A DNA stretch of 62,695 bases from Teichococcus wenyumeiae (GCF_003696345.1 NZ_RFLX01000022.1:1-62695); one strand, 5' to 3'; shown: positions 45,087 through 53,714, numbered from the stretch's first letter. Notes: a model not told the origin generated them from the sequence alone. A program made the numbers and translations.

Positions 45087-46022
45087 ATGCGGCGGGACCG
45101 ACGGGCCATGCTCCTCGGTCTGGCAAGCCCGCTGCTGCCATGCCGGCCGGCGGGCGGGGTGCCTGACACGGCCTCTACTCCCCTGGAGGTGGCGCCGGGC
45201 CTGTGGGTGATGCCGGGCCGGATGGAAGAGGCCACCCCCGCCAATCTGGATGCCATTGCCAATATCGGCTTTATCTGCGGCGCGGAGGCAACGGCGGTGA
45301 TCGACCCCGGCGGCAGCCTGGCGCATGGGCGGCTGCTCCGCCGGGCCATCGAGGCCTGTGGCGCGCCGCCGGTGCGCTATCTGGTTCTGACCCATGTGCA
45401 TCCTGACCACAGCATGGGGGCCGCGGCCTTCGCGGATCTCGCGCCGGAGGTGATCGGCCATGCCCGCCTCCCCGAAGCCCTGGCGCAGCGGAGCGCCTAT
45501 TATGCCGCGGTGCTGGAGCGGGAGATGGGCAGCGCCGCGGCCGGCAGCCACGCCCTGGTGCCGACCAGGCTGGTCGAGGACCATGCCGAGATCGACCTGG
45601 GCGGGCGCCGGCTGGAGCTGCAGGCCCATCCGCCGGCCCATACCGACCACGACCTCAGCCTGCGGGACAGTGCCAGCGGCATGCTCTGGCTATCTGATCT
45701 CCTGTTCGTGGACCGCATGCCGGCGCTGGATGGCGACCTGCTGGGCTGGCTGCGCCTTCTCGACGGGCTGCGGCGGGAAACTGCGCCAGGGGCCGTGCCC
45801 GGCCATGGCCCGCCCGTGGTGCCCTGGCCACAGGCTGCCGAGCCTCTCGTGGGCTATCTGGCCGCGCTGCGCGATGGCATCCGCGCCGCCATCGCCGCCG
45901 GCATCGGGCTGGCCGAGGCGCCGGCCCGCGTCGCCGTGGAGGCCGCGGCGCAGTGGCGCCTCGCCGAGCAGTACCATGGCCGCAATGTCATCGCCGCCTA
46001 TCGCCAACTGGAATGGGAGTGA
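45087..46022 (+). CDS. Quinoprotein-associated zinc metallohydrolase (MBL fold)
   Basis: 311 aa. Short N-terminal hydrophobic leader (RRAMLLGLASPLLPC), so probably periplasmic. The metallo-beta-lactamase signature THVHPDHSMG carries the HxHxDH zinc site, followed by the later His positions in HPPAHTDHDLSL and GAVPGHGPPVV. It resembles SoxH-like hydrolases that occur with PQQ dehydrogenases and a SoxYZ-like carrier (the quinoprotein relay system family). It is not PqqB, whose family layout differs. It may hydrolyse a thioester or thio-adduct on the carrier encoded next (inference). Confidence 0.87.
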   Translation: MRRDRRAMLLGLASPLLPCRPAGGVPDTASTPLEVAPGLWVMPGRMEEATPANLDAIANIGFICGAEATAVIDPGGSLAHGRLLRRAIEACGAPPVRYLVLTHVHPDHSMGAAAFADLAPEVIGHARLPEALAQRSAYYAAVLEREMGSAAAGSHALVPTRLVEDHAEIDLGGRRLELQAHPPAHTDHDLSLRDSASGMLWLSDLLFVDRMPALDGDLLGWLRLLDGLRRETAPGAVPGHGPPVVPWPQAAEPLVGYLAALRDGIRAAIAAGIGLAEAPARVAVEAAAQWRLAEQYHGRNVIAAYRQLEWE

Positions 46023-46027
46023 AGTCG

Positions 46028-46846
46028 ATGTCATCGCTATCCCGCCGCCCCGTGCTGGCCCTTGGGGCCGCAGTCGCGCTGTCGGGCGCCGGGCCCGCCT
46101 GGGCACAGGGCGAGCCCCGGCGCGCCGAACGCTGGGCGGATCTGCGCGGCCTGCTCTTCGGCGACCGGTTGCTGGAGGAGGCGGGCGAGGCCGTCACGCT
46201 GACGGCGCCTTACCGCGCGCTCGATGCCGGCGCGGTGCCGGTCTCCATCGCCCTGGCACCTCCCCTGGCGCCGCTGGTCCGCAGCGTCAGCCTGATCATT
46301 GACGACAATCCGTCGCCGCTGGCGGCGGTGTTCCGTGCCGGGCCGGCGGCCGATCTGCGGCTGATCAGCACGCGCATCCGGGTCGACGCCTATACCTTCC
46401 TCCATGCGGTGGCGGAAACCACGGACGGCCGGCTGCTCCTGGCGCAGCAGTTCATCAAGGCCGCCGGCGGCTGCTCGGCACCCATGAGCAGCGACCTCCG
46501 GGCTGCGCGCGAGCGGATGGGCCGTGCCCGCCTGACCCTGCCGGAAGGGCCGCCGGCGGAAGGCCGGCCCGTGCCGGTGCAGGTGGCGCTCAGCCATCCG
46601 AATACCTCCGGGCTGCAGATCGACCAGGTCAGCCGCCTCTCGATCCCGGCCGAGTTCGTCAGGCATCTGCGCATCAGCTATGGCGGCGCCGTCGCCCTGG
46701 ATATTGAGAGCGATATCTCCATCGCGGAGAACCCGACCTTCGGCTTCATGCTGGCTGGCGACCCGAATGGCGAATTGCTGCTGGAGGCCGAGGACAACCG
46801 CGACCGCCATTTCTCCGGCCGCTGGAAGCTGCAATCCGCCGGCTGA
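46028..46846 (+). CDS. Quinoprotein-associated SoxYZ-like carrier protein
   Basis: 272 aa from the ATG at 46028, directly behind the metallohydrolase gene. Signal peptide (RRPVLALGAAVALSGAGPAWAQ). The SoxY-like half (about 30-150) ends in KAAGGCSAP, whose Cys corresponds to the carrier Cys of SoxY, here internal. The SoxZ-like half follows (VQVALSHPNTSGLQID, to GRWKLQSAG). In sulfur oxidation SoxYZ carries the substrate on the Cys; in these PQQ loci the cargo is unknown. Fusion of Y and Z in one chain is a feature of this subfamily. Confidence 0.88.
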   Translation: MSSLSRRPVLALGAAVALSGAGPAWAQGEPRRAERWADLRGLLFGDRLLEEAGEAVTLTAPYRALDAGAVPVSIALAPPLAPLVRSVSLIIDDNPSPLAAVFRAGPAADLRLISTRIRVDAYTFLHAVAETTDGRLLLAQQFIKAAGGCSAPMSSDLRAARERMGRARLTLPEGPPAEGRPVPVQVALSHPNTSGLQIDQVSRLSIPAEFVRHLRISYGGAVALDIESDISIAENPTFGFMLAGDPNGELLLEAEDNRDRHFSGRWKLQSAG

Positions 46847-46861
46847 TGCCGGCGGCCTGCC

Positions 46862-47359
46862 TCATCCGGGTGCCGCGTCCTGGCTGGGTGTGGCCAGCAC
46901 CCGGTTGCGCAGCAGCCAGCGCGCGGCCCTTTGCCAGCTTTCATCGGTATTGCCACGGAAATCCGCGGTCCAGGTGCCGCGCACCGCGCCCGACGGTACC
47001 TCGCGCAGGATCAGCGTCATCTTCAGGATCAAGGTGCTGACCTTGTGCACGAGCCCGACCAAGGCCAGATCGGCGCCGCTTTGCGTCGCCTTGGTGATGG
47101 CGCAATCGTCGCAACGCTGCAGCTCGGCGCTGGCCGGCGCGGGCAGGGAGACCACCTTGTAGCGGCCGGAAGCCGAGATGCGGTCGCGCAATTCCGCCGT
47201 CACCTTCTGCAGCCGTGCATCCTGCTCCGGCTGCGCCGGTTCGCCCGAGGTGTCGTAGAGTTCGAGGTCGAAGACAGCCAGGCTTGGCGGATCGGCCGCC
47301 CATGCCGGCTGCGCGGCCGCCAGTCCGGCCAGCAGCAGCATCGTGGTTCTTCGCCACAT
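46862..47359 (-). CDS. Secreted DUF3280/DUF2380-type protein
   Basis: 165 aa from the ATG at 47359, with GGGAGGA upstream. Signal peptide MLLLAGLAAAQPAWA. The mature part has SLAVFDLELYDTSGEP near the N terminus, QRCDDCAITKATQSGADLAL with a C-x2-C pair, and WTADFRGNTDESWQRAARWL at the end. This layout, a TolB-N-like fold predicted from VFDLEL and GADLALVG, is common for DUF3280 proteins seen beside PQQ dehydrogenase loci. It is divergent from the ABC operon and converges with the carrier gene. Molecular role unknown. Confidence 0.82.
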   Translation of the reverse strand: MWRRTTMLLLAGLAAAQPAWAADPPSLAVFDLELYDTSGEPAQPEQDARLQKVTAELRDRISASGRYKVVSLPAPASAELQRCDDCAITKATQSGADLALVGLVHKVSTLILKMTLILREVPSGAVRGTWTADFRGNTDESWQRAARWLLRNRVLATPSQDAAPG

Positions 47360-47474
47360 CGTGCGTCCTCCCATCAAGGAAGCATTGATGATTCGGAACG
47401 AGGCGCGCAAGATCGATTGCAAGAAGCCGGGCCGCAGAACGCGGCATACGGTCAAAGGACGGGGAGGATCTGGC

Positions 47475-48665
47475 TTGCCGGCAGTCCGCGCCCTCGCGGC
47501 GGTGCTTCTCTCCCTGCTTGCCGCCCAGCCGGCGGCAGGTGCGGAAGCCACGTTGCAGATCGGCTATCTTGGCCTCTCCATCAAGCATCAGATGCCCAAT
47601 AGCTTCCTGGACCCGCCGCCCGATGATGAGGGCGTGCAGGGGGCGCGGCTCGGCATCGCCGACAACGCCACCACCGGCCGCTTCACCGGGCAGCGTTTCG
47701 AGTTGCAGGAGAAGCGCGTCAACGACCCGGAGGCCGTTGCCCCGGCGCTGCGCGAGCTGGCGGCTGCCGGCATCCGGCTCGTTGTCGCCGATCTGCCGGC
47801 GGCACAGTTGCTGGAAGTCGCCGACATGCCGGAAGCGCGCGGCATGACCCTGTTCAACACGCGGGCGCCAGATGACGCCCTGCGCAATGAAAGCTGCCGA
47901 CGCGGCGTGCTGCACATGCTGCCGTCGCGCGCCATGCTGGCCGATGCGCTGGCGCAGTTCCTGGTAGCGCGTCGCTGGCGCAACATCGTGCTGGTGGTCG
48001 GCCCTTCCGAGGATGACAAGCTTTATGCCGAGGCCATCCGCAACGCGGCGCGCAAGTTCCAGCTGCGGATCGTGGCCGACAAGCCCTGGACCTTTGACCC
48101 CGGCGCGCGGCGTGTCGATACCGGCCATTACGGCGCCGCCGCCGAGGTCGCGCGCTTCACCCAGGGCATGCCCGCGCATGACATGGTCGTGGTGGCGGAC
48201 GAGGCCGGCGACTGGGGTGACGAGATCGCCTACCGCACCACGGAGCCCCGGCCGGTGGCCGGGACGCAGGGCCTGGTGCCGACGAGCTGGGCACGCCCGC
48301 ATGAGCAATGGGGCGCGACGCAGTTGCAGCGCCGCTTCCGCGCCCGCGCGCAGCGCTGGATGCTGCCGGACGACTATGCCTCCTGGCTGGCGCTGCGCAC
48401 CATTGGTGAGGCCGCCACGCGCAGCCGCTCCACCGATCCGGAGGCCGTGATGGCGCGCATCCGCGAGCCGGGCTTCGAGCTGGCCGGCTTCAAGGGCGTG
48501 CCGCTGTCCTTCCGGGACTGGGACGGACAGCTGCGCCAGCCGGTGCTGCTGGCGCAGGAGCATGCGCTGGTTACGGTCTCGCCCCAGCCAGGCTTCCAGC
48601 ACCAGTTCTCGGAACTGGACACCCTCGGAACAGACAGGCCGGAGACGAAATGCCGATTCCGCTGA
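47475..48665 (+). CDS. PQQ-system ABC transporter substrate-binding protein
   Basis: 396 aa if started at TTG 47475, which has GGGGAGG at ideal distance and gives a proper signal peptide (LPAVRALAAVLLSLLAAQPA). An in-frame ATG at 47388 with AAGGA would add 29 basic residues and is the alternative. The mature protein has the type I periplasmic-binding fold (branched-chain amino acid receptor-like): ATLQIGYLGLSIKHQM, then ALRELAAAGIRLVVADLPAA. The family occurs with PQQ alcohol dehydrogenases. Ligand unknown. Its end overlaps the propeller gene by 16 nt. Confidence 0.87.
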   Translation: MPAVRALAAVLLSLLAAQPAAGAEATLQIGYLGLSIKHQMPNSFLDPPPDDEGVQGARLGIADNATTGRFTGQRFELQEKRVNDPEAVAPALRELAAAGIRLVVADLPAAQLLEVADMPEARGMTLFNTRAPDDALRNESCRRGVLHMLPSRAMLADALAQFLVARRWRNIVLVVGPSEDDKLYAEAIRNAARKFQLRIVADKPWTFDPGARRVDTGHYGAAAEVARFTQGMPAHDMVVVADEAGDWGDEIAYRTTEPRPVAGTQGLVPTSWARPHEQWGATQLQRRFRARAQRWMLPDDYASWLALRTIGEAATRSRSTDPEAVMARIREPGFELAGFKGVPLSFRDWDGQLRQPVLLAQEHALVTVSPQPGFQHQFSELDTLGTDRPETKCRFR

Positions 48666-49627
48666 CCTCCTGGCGCAGCGCCATCCTGGCCCTGCCGCTG
48701 CTGCTAGCCTTCCCCCTGCACGCCGAAACCATCCTGGTCTCCAACGAGAAGGACAACAGCATCACGGTGCTGGATGGCGCCACGTTGGAGGTGACGCGGA
48801 CGGTAGCAGTGGGCGAAAGGCCGCGCGGCATCGCCCTCTCGACCGATGGCCGCTACCTGTTTGTCTGTGTCGGCGACAGTGACCGCATCGATGTGCTCGA
48901 CCTGAACTCCTGGCGCGTGGTGCAGCATCTGCCGAGCGGTTCCGACCCGGAGCTGCTGGCGGTGCATCCCGATGGCCGCCGCCTGTATGTCGCCAATGAG
49001 GACGACAACCTCGTCACCGTGGTCGATGTGGAGCAGCGCGCCGTGCTGACCGAGATCCCGGTGGGCGTCGAGCCGGAGGGAATGGGGCTGAGCCCCGATG
49101 GCCGCTTCCTGGTCAATACCTCCGAAACCACCAACATGGCGCATTTCATCGATACCGAGAGCCTGGAGATCATCGCCAATGTCATGGTGGGCTCGCGCCC
49201 GCGCGCGGCGGTCTGGCAGGCGGATGGGAAGCGGGTCTGGGTCTCGGCCGAGATCGGCGGCACCATCAGCGTGATCGACGCGGCGAACCATGCCATCGCC
49301 GGCACGGTGGAATTCCAGGTGCCGGGCGTGCCGCGGGAAGCGGTGCAGCCGGTGGGCATGGTCTTCTCGGCGGATGGCGCCACCCTTTACGTCGCCTTGG
49401 GCCCCGCCAACCGCGTCGCCATGGTCGATGCGCGCAGCCTGCAGGTGCAGCGCTACCTGCTGGTCGGGCAGCGGGTCTGGAACCTGGCCCTCTCCCCCGA
49501 CGGCTCGCGGATCTACACCACCAACGGCGTCAGCAACGACATCTCGGTGATCGATGTCGCCTCCAGCCGGGTGGTGCGCTCGGTGCCGGTGGGCCGCTCG
49601 CCCTGGGGCATCGTGGCGCGGCGATGA
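48650..49627 (+). CDS. PQQ-catabolism-associated beta-propeller protein
   Basis: 325 aa with a signal peptide (AILALPLLLAFPLHAE). Seven YVTN-type blades: ILVSNEKDNSITVLDGATLE, IALSTDGRYLFVCVGDSDRI, LAVHPDGRRLYVANEDDNLV, MGLSPDGRFLVNTSETTNMA, KRVWVSAEIGGTISVIDAAN, MVFSADGATLYVALGPANRV and LALSPDGSRIYTTNGVSNDI. The gene overlaps both neighbours, so all five genes of the operon are coupled. The family is confined to PQQ alcohol oxidation loci. A role as periplasmic scaffold is inferred. Confidence 0.9.
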   Translation: MPIPLTSWRSAILALPLLLAFPLHAETILVSNEKDNSITVLDGATLEVTRTVAVGERPRGIALSTDGRYLFVCVGDSDRIDVLDLNSWRVVQHLPSGSDPELLAVHPDGRRLYVANEDDNLVTVVDVEQRAVLTEIPVGVEPEGMGLSPDGRFLVNTSETTNMAHFIDTESLEIIANVMVGSRPRAAVWQADGKRVWVSAEIGGTISVIDAANHAIAGTVEFQVPGVPREAVQPVGMVFSADGATLYVALGPANRVAMVDARSLQVQRYLLVGQRVWNLALSPDGSRIYTTNGVSNDISVIDVASSRVVRSVPVGRSPWGIVARR

Positions 49628-50430
49628 CCATCGCCACGCCTCCGCCCACCCGGCCGGAGCCGGATGCCAGTTCCAGCAGCGCCCTGGCCATGCCGGCGCT
49701 GGAAGTCTCCGGCCTGTCGCATGCTTATGGCGCCCGGCGCGTGCTGCATGAGGTGTCGCTGCGCGTCATGCCGGGCGAGTTCACGGTCCTGCTCGGCCCG
49801 AATGGTGCCGGCAAGAGCACGCTCTTCGCGCTGCTGACGCGGCTTTTCGACGCGCGTCAGGGCAGCATCCGCATTTTCGGGGCTGAGCTGCGGCGCCAGC
49901 CGGGCCTCGCGCTCGCGCAACTGGGCGTGGTGTTCCAGCAGCCGACGCTCGACCCCGACCTCAGCCTGCGCCAGAACCTCGCCTATAGTGCGGCGCTGCA
50001 TGGCCTCGGCCGCGCGGAGGCCAGGGCGCGGACCAGCGAGGAACTGGCGCGGGTCGAGCTCGCACACCGCGCGGAAGAGGTGGTACGCGGCCTCTCGGGC
50101 GGGCAGCGGCGCCGGGTGGAGATCGCCCGCGCCCTGCTGCCCCGGCCGCGCCTGCTGCTGCTGGACGAGCCGACCGTGGGCCTGGATGCCGCCAGCCGCG
50201 CCTTCGTGCTCGACCATGTCAGGCGATTATGCCAGGAGGAGGGACTGGCGGTGCTCTGGGCCACGCATCTGATCGACGAGGTGGATGCGGCGGCGCGGGT
50301 GGTCGTGCTGCATCAGGGTCACGTGCGTGCCGCCGGAACGGTGGCGGAGATCCTGGCGGCGGGCGGCGCCGGGACATTGCGCGAGGCCTTTGCCCGCCTG
50401 ACCGGCGAGACCAGGGAGGCCGGGCCATGA
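49624..50430 (+). CDS. PQQ-system ABC transporter ATP-binding protein
   Basis: 268 aa. Walker A LLGPNGAGKST, Q-loop GVVFQQPTLDPDL, signature VRGLSGGQRRRVEIAR, Walker B LLLLDEPTVGLD, and the H-loop in LWATHLIDEVDAA. The N-terminal 30 residues are a Pro/Ser-rich extension. Of the ABC-2/drug-export type, it pairs with the membrane protein encoded next (overlap of 4 nt). Confidence 0.93.
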   Translation: MTIATPPPTRPEPDASSSSALAMPALEVSGLSHAYGARRVLHEVSLRVMPGEFTVLLGPNGAGKSTLFALLTRLFDARQGSIRIFGAELRRQPGLALAQLGVVFQQPTLDPDLSLRQNLAYSAALHGLGRAEARARTSEELARVELAHRAEEVVRGLSGGQRRRVEIARALLPRPRLLLLDEPTVGLDAASRAFVLDHVRRLCQEEGLAVLWATHLIDEVDAAARVVVLHQGHVRAAGTVAEILAAGGAGTLREAFARLTGETREAGP

Positions 50431-51248
50431 CCCGCCACGGCATGCTGCGCTACCTGCGCTGCCTGGAAGGCATCGTGCGGCGCGAGGCCCTGCGCTTCGT
50501 GCAGCAGCGCGGCCGTTTCTTCTCGGCGCTGGTGCGGCCGCTGGTCTGGCTGATGATCTTTGCCTCGGGCTTCCGCTTCGTGCTCGGTGTCTCGATCGTC
50601 CCGCCCTACGAGACCTATGTCATGTACGAGGAATATGTGGTGCCCGGGCTCTGCGCCATGGTGCTGCTGTTCCAGTCCATGCAGAGCAGCCTCTCCATGG
50701 TCTATGACCGCGAGATGGGCAGCATGCGCATGCTGCTGACCAGCCCGCTGCCGCGCTGGTGGCTGCTGGGCTGCAGGTTGCTGGCCGCCGTGCTGGTCGG
50801 CGTGCTGCAAGTCTATGTCTTCCTCGCCATCGCCTGGTTCTGGGAAGTGCGGCCGCCGCCGCTGGGCTATCTCTCCGTGCTGCCGGCGCTCATCCTGTCC
50901 GGTATGATGCTGGGCGCGCTGGGGCTGCTGCTCTCGGCGCGCATCCGGCAGCTGGAGAACTTCGCCGGGGTGATGAACTTCGTGATCTTTCCGATGTTCT
51001 TCGCTTCTTCCGCGCTGTACCCGCTGTGGCGCGTCAAGGAAGCCAACCTGACCCTCTGGTATATCTGCCAGGCCAATCCCTTCACGCATGCGGTGGAGCT
51101 GATCCGCTTCGCCCTCTATGGCCGCCTCGATGTCACCGCGGCTGCGGTTGTCGGCGGGGCGCTGCTGCTGTTCGGGAGCCTGGCGGTTCTGGCCTATGAC
51201 CCGGCGCATGGCGCCATTGCGCGCCGCGGCGCGCCGGCAGTGGCATGA
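50427..51248 (+). CDS. PQQ-system ABC-2 type permease
   Basis: 273 aa from the ATG at 50427, overlapping the ATPase stop. About six membrane segments, among them LVWLMIFASGFRFVLGVSIV, LCAMVLLFQSM, LLAAVLVGVLQVYVFLAIAW, LPALILSGMMLGALGLLLSA and VVGGALLLFGSLAVLAY. EMGSMRMLLTSPLPRWWLLG is the ABC-2 coupling region. ABC-2 permeases usually export, which sits oddly with the binding protein in the same operon. It may export a lipid, cofactor or metallophore for the dehydrogenase system. Confidence 0.9.
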   Translation: MTRHGMLRYLRCLEGIVRREALRFVQQRGRFFSALVRPLVWLMIFASGFRFVLGVSIVPPYETYVMYEEYVVPGLCAMVLLFQSMQSSLSMVYDREMGSMRMLLTSPLPRWWLLGCRLLAAVLVGVLQVYVFLAIAWFWEVRPPPLGYLSVLPALILSGMMLGALGLLLSARIRQLENFAGVMNFVIFPMFFASSALYPLWRVKEANLTLWYICQANPFTHAVELIRFALYGRLDVTAAAVVGGALLLFGSLAVLAYDPAHGAIARRGAPAVA

Positions 51249-51910
51249 TGACCTTCCCTGGCCTGAGATCCACCGTCCTGCCGGCCCTGCTGGCGCTGGG
51301 CATGGCCCTATCGGCCGCCGCCGGCGCCCGCGCCGCGAACGCGGCGGACCCGGACTGGCCCTGCGTGCAGCGGCTGGTGCCGAACCTGACCGCCGCCGGC
51401 GTGTGGTCCGGGCCCGTGCCGCCCCCGGGCGATGCCTGGCGGCAGGTGCCCGATGTCGCCGCCCTGGTGACCCGCATTACGCCCAGCGCGGTGCGGGAGG
51501 AGGCCGGCCTGCGGATGATCGGCGACTTTGCGGCGCCGCTGGATGCCGAGGCGCGTCGGCGGTTGCTGCCGCTGGTCCTGTCCGGCACCCTGGCGGAAAC
51601 CAACCAGGTGCGCGGGCAGATCATCGAGCGGATCGGCGCCTTCGCCCGCCGCCAGCGCGGATTGGCGGACACGGTGCAGCACCTGACCGAGCAGCTCGAC
51701 GCCTCCGGCCCGGAAGCAGAGAAGCCGGACACGGCCGGCGATGCCAAGGCCCGGCAGGCCGAGCTGCAGCAGCGCGTCTTCTTCGCCACCAAGACCTTCC
51801 AGGATGCCGAGCGCACCCTGCGCTATATGTGCGAGGTGCCGGTGCGGCTGGAGGCACGCTTCGGCGCCTATGCGCGGGCGCTGGAAGCCGCCTTGCCCGC
51901 GCCGCCCTGA
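51245..51910 (+). CDS. Secreted hypothetical protein of the PQQ ABC operon
   Basis: 221 aa, overlapping the permease stop. Signal peptide ending near AAGARA. The mature chain begins DPDWPCVQRLVPNLTAAGVW and has a second Cys late (LRYMCEVPVRLEARFGAYA), which may pair with the first. The middle is helical with a charged stretch around ARQAELQQRVFFATKTFQDA. No known domain recognised. Last gene of the operon, facing the CXXCW gene, so probably a periplasmic partner of the system. Confidence 0.75.
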   Translation: MMTFPGLRSTVLPALLALGMALSAAAGARAANAADPDWPCVQRLVPNLTAAGVWSGPVPPPGDAWRQVPDVAALVTRITPSAVREEAGLRMIGDFAAPLDAEARRRLLPLVLSGTLAETNQVRGQIIERIGAFARRQRGLADTVQHLTEQLDASGPEAEKPDTAGDAKARQAELQQRVFFATKTFQDAERTLRYMCEVPVRLEARFGAYARALEAALPAPP

Positions 51911-51923
51911 CGCCTGTCAGGGC
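51904..51923. terminator. Hairpin spanning both convergent stop codons
   Basis: GCCCTGA / TCAGGGC, a perfect 7-bp stem with a 6-nt loop, contains the TGA of the plus-strand operon and the stop of the minus-strand CXXCW gene. No T run is seen, so a role in mRNA end stability or bidirectional termination is tentative. Confidence 0.4.
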
Positions 51924-52462
51924 GCGCCAGGGGCCGGATGGAGCTCTTGCGTGGGCAGGCCCGCGGCCTCCCAGCCATCGCTGCCCTCCGCGTACCAGTA
52001 CACGGCGCGCCAGCCCCATGCCGCCAGCCGGCGGGCGGCGTTCCAGCTCATCCAGCATTCCGACAGGCAGTAGAAGACGAGGGGGCTGTCTCGGTCACCG
52101 CCGGTCGCCGCCATGACCGTGTCGCGTAGCCAGGCTTCCTGCGCCGCCGAGAGCTGGCCCCGGCCCACCTCTGGCAGCCAGATGCTGCCGGGTATGCCGA
52201 GCCTCGGCGCCGGTCGCCACAGACTCCCGGCCGGCAGGCCCTCCGGGCGGCGCGCGGCCGGCAGCACATCGAACCAATGCGCCCGGCCGCTGCGCCACAA
52301 GGCCGCCGCCGCCGCGGTATCCAGCGTAGTGGCGCCGGGGGCCGCAGGCGGCGTTGGCGCGCGGTAATCGCCCATGCGGTAGCCATCGGGCACCACGACC
52401 TCGGCCGCCGCTGCCGCCGGCACGGCCAGGGCGAGCAGCAGGGCACAGGCCGTGTATCTCAC
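51917..52462 (-). CDS. PQQ-dependent catabolism-associated CXXCW motif protein
   Basis: 181 aa from a GTG at 52462 that overlaps the stop of the xoxJ-like gene (GTGA). Signal peptide YTACALLLALAVPAAAAAE. The rhodanese-like fold ends in LVFYCLSECWMSWNAARRL with the family Cys-x3-Cys-Trp motif, then AVYWYAEGSDGWEAAGLP. Such proteins occur in nearly all large PQQ alcohol oxidation loci. The Cys pair suggests thiol or sulfur chemistry, perhaps with the SoxYZ-like carrier (inference). Confidence 0.9.
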   Translation of the reverse strand: MRYTACALLLALAVPAAAAAEVVVPDGYRMGDYRAPTPPAAPGATTLDTAAAAALWRSGRAHWFDVLPAARRPEGLPAGSLWRPAPRLGIPGSIWLPEVGRGQLSAAQEAWLRDTVMAATGGDRDSPLVFYCLSECWMSWNAARRLAAWGWRAVYWYAEGSDGWEAAGLPTQELHPAPGAP

Positions 52463-53289
52463 GGCGTGGTCGTGCTGATGCGCCCGCTGGCATCGAGCAG
52501 CGGCACGCCGAAGTCGCGCAACACCGCTGTGATCTCGGCCTGCCGGTCCCGGATGGCGGCATTGACGCGGCGGCGCCATTGCGGCTCGTTCGCACGCACC
52601 CCCATTGTGATGCGGTAGTCCATACGCGCGGCGCCCGGGGCGCTGGGCAGGGCCCGCATGGTCAGCGGCAGATGCTGCACGTGGATCTGGTAGCCGGCGA
52701 TCGGACCCCAGACCAGCGCCACATCGATCTCGCCCGCGGCCAGGTCGCGTAGCATCTGCGCCGCCGGTGCCTCCACGCGCGTATCGACAACCAGGGCATA
52801 GGAGCGGGTGCGATCCAGCAGCCCGGCCCTCGCCAGGAGGTCGACCGGCGGTGTGCGCGCAACGACCCCGAAGCGCAGGGCACGTTGCGCCGGGTCCGCG
52901 AAATCCTCCGGCGGGGCAGGGCTGTCGTTGCGGAACACGGCGACGTAGGTGGTGTGGTAATAAGGGTTGGTGTTCTGCATCACCTCGTCGCTGGCCACCG
53001 TGCCCATCACAAGGTCGCAGCGGCGCAGCCCCAGGGTGTTGCGGACGAAACCCTGCACCTGCGGAAAGAAGATGGTGCGCACGGGCAGGCCCAGCGTATC
53101 GCCCATGATCTGGGCGATGCGGTTCTCGAACCCCTCGCCCTTTTCATTGGAGAAGGGCAGGTTCGCGGGATCGGCGCAGACGCGGAGTTCCTCCTGCGGC
53201 ACGAGTTCCCCTGTCTGGGCAAGGGCCGCCATGGACTGGAGCCCGCCGACCAGCGCGCACAGGCTGAGCCAGAGGCCAGTCCGTGTCAC
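52459..53289 (-). CDS. xoxJ: Quinoprotein-associated periplasmic binding protein (XoxJ-like)
   Basis: 276 aa. Signal peptide up to AALAQ. The type II periplasmic-binding fold is seen in ELRVCADPANLPFSNEKGEG and FENRIAQIMGDTLGLPVRTI, then LRRCDLVMGTVASDEVMQNT. It lies between the cytochrome and CXXCW genes with 4-nt overlaps on both sides. XoxJ proteins are thought to help activate or mature XoxF by binding it, not to feed a transporter. It has three Cys, two of them (in VCADP and RRCDL) in positions common for the family. Confidence 0.9.
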   Translation of the reverse strand: MTRTGLWLSLCALVGGLQSMAALAQTGELVPQEELRVCADPANLPFSNEKGEGFENRIAQIMGDTLGLPVRTIFFPQVQGFVRNTLGLRRCDLVMGTVASDEVMQNTNPYYHTTYVAVFRNDSPAPPEDFADPAQRALRFGVVARTPPVDLLARAGLLDRTRSYALVVDTRVEAPAAQMLRDLAAGEIDVALVWGPIAGYQIHVQHLPLTMRALPSAPGAARMDYRITMGVRANEPQWRRRVNAAIRDRQAEITAVLRDFGVPLLDASGRISTTTP

Positions 53290-53714
53290 TGATTGGCCAC
53301 CCGCTGCGGCCGGCCCCGGCCGAGGGCGCCATCGGAGCGTGCCTTGAGGTAGCCATAGATATCTTCGATATAAAGGACCACGTCCTCGACCTGCCCGAAG
53401 GGAGGCATGACGTTCTGCTGCGACGTGGTCACGTTCTGCCGGCCGTTGATGACCACTTCAGTGAACTGCTCATGCGTCAGGTGCTTCAGTGACTCGACGA
53501 GGCTGGGTGCGAAGCTGCTGCCGGCGCCGTCCTGGCCGTGGCACCGTTCGCAGGAATTGCCGTAGCGGCGGTAGCCATTATAGGTGCCTTGATCCACGCG
53601 GCCGCCCTCGATCTTGTAGGGCGCCTCCTGAGGCGCTGCGGCGGGTTGCTGTGCGGCAGCGGACAGGCTGACGGCGCAGCAACCTGCTGCGACGACCGCT
53701 CGTAAGATCCTCAT
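53286..53714 (-). CDS. xoxG: Cytochrome c (XoxG-like electron acceptor)
   Basis: 142 aa from the ATG at 53714 (an ATG at 53729 would add five residues). Signal peptide ending ...LSAAAQ. The single haem site is CERCH in NSCERCHGQDGAGSSF, and the likely axial Met is in NVMPPFGQVEDV. In XoxF systems this cytochrome takes electrons from PQQH2. Position directly after xoxF and overlap with the xoxJ-like gene (ATGA) support that job. Confidence 0.9.
   Translation of the reverse strand: MRILRAVVAAGCCAVSLSAAAQQPAAAPQEAPYKIEGGRVDQGTYNGYRRYGNSCERCHGQDGAGSSFAPSLVESLKHLTHEQFTEVVINGRQNVTTSQQNVMPPFGQVEDVVLYIEDIYGYLKARSDGALGRGRPQRVANQ

Noticed and set aside
45087-46022. Calling the MBL-fold protein PqqB
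   Set aside because: It follows pqqE and has the HxHxDH motif, but its signal leader, length and following SoxYZ-like gene fit the quinoprotein-associated metallohydrolase group better.
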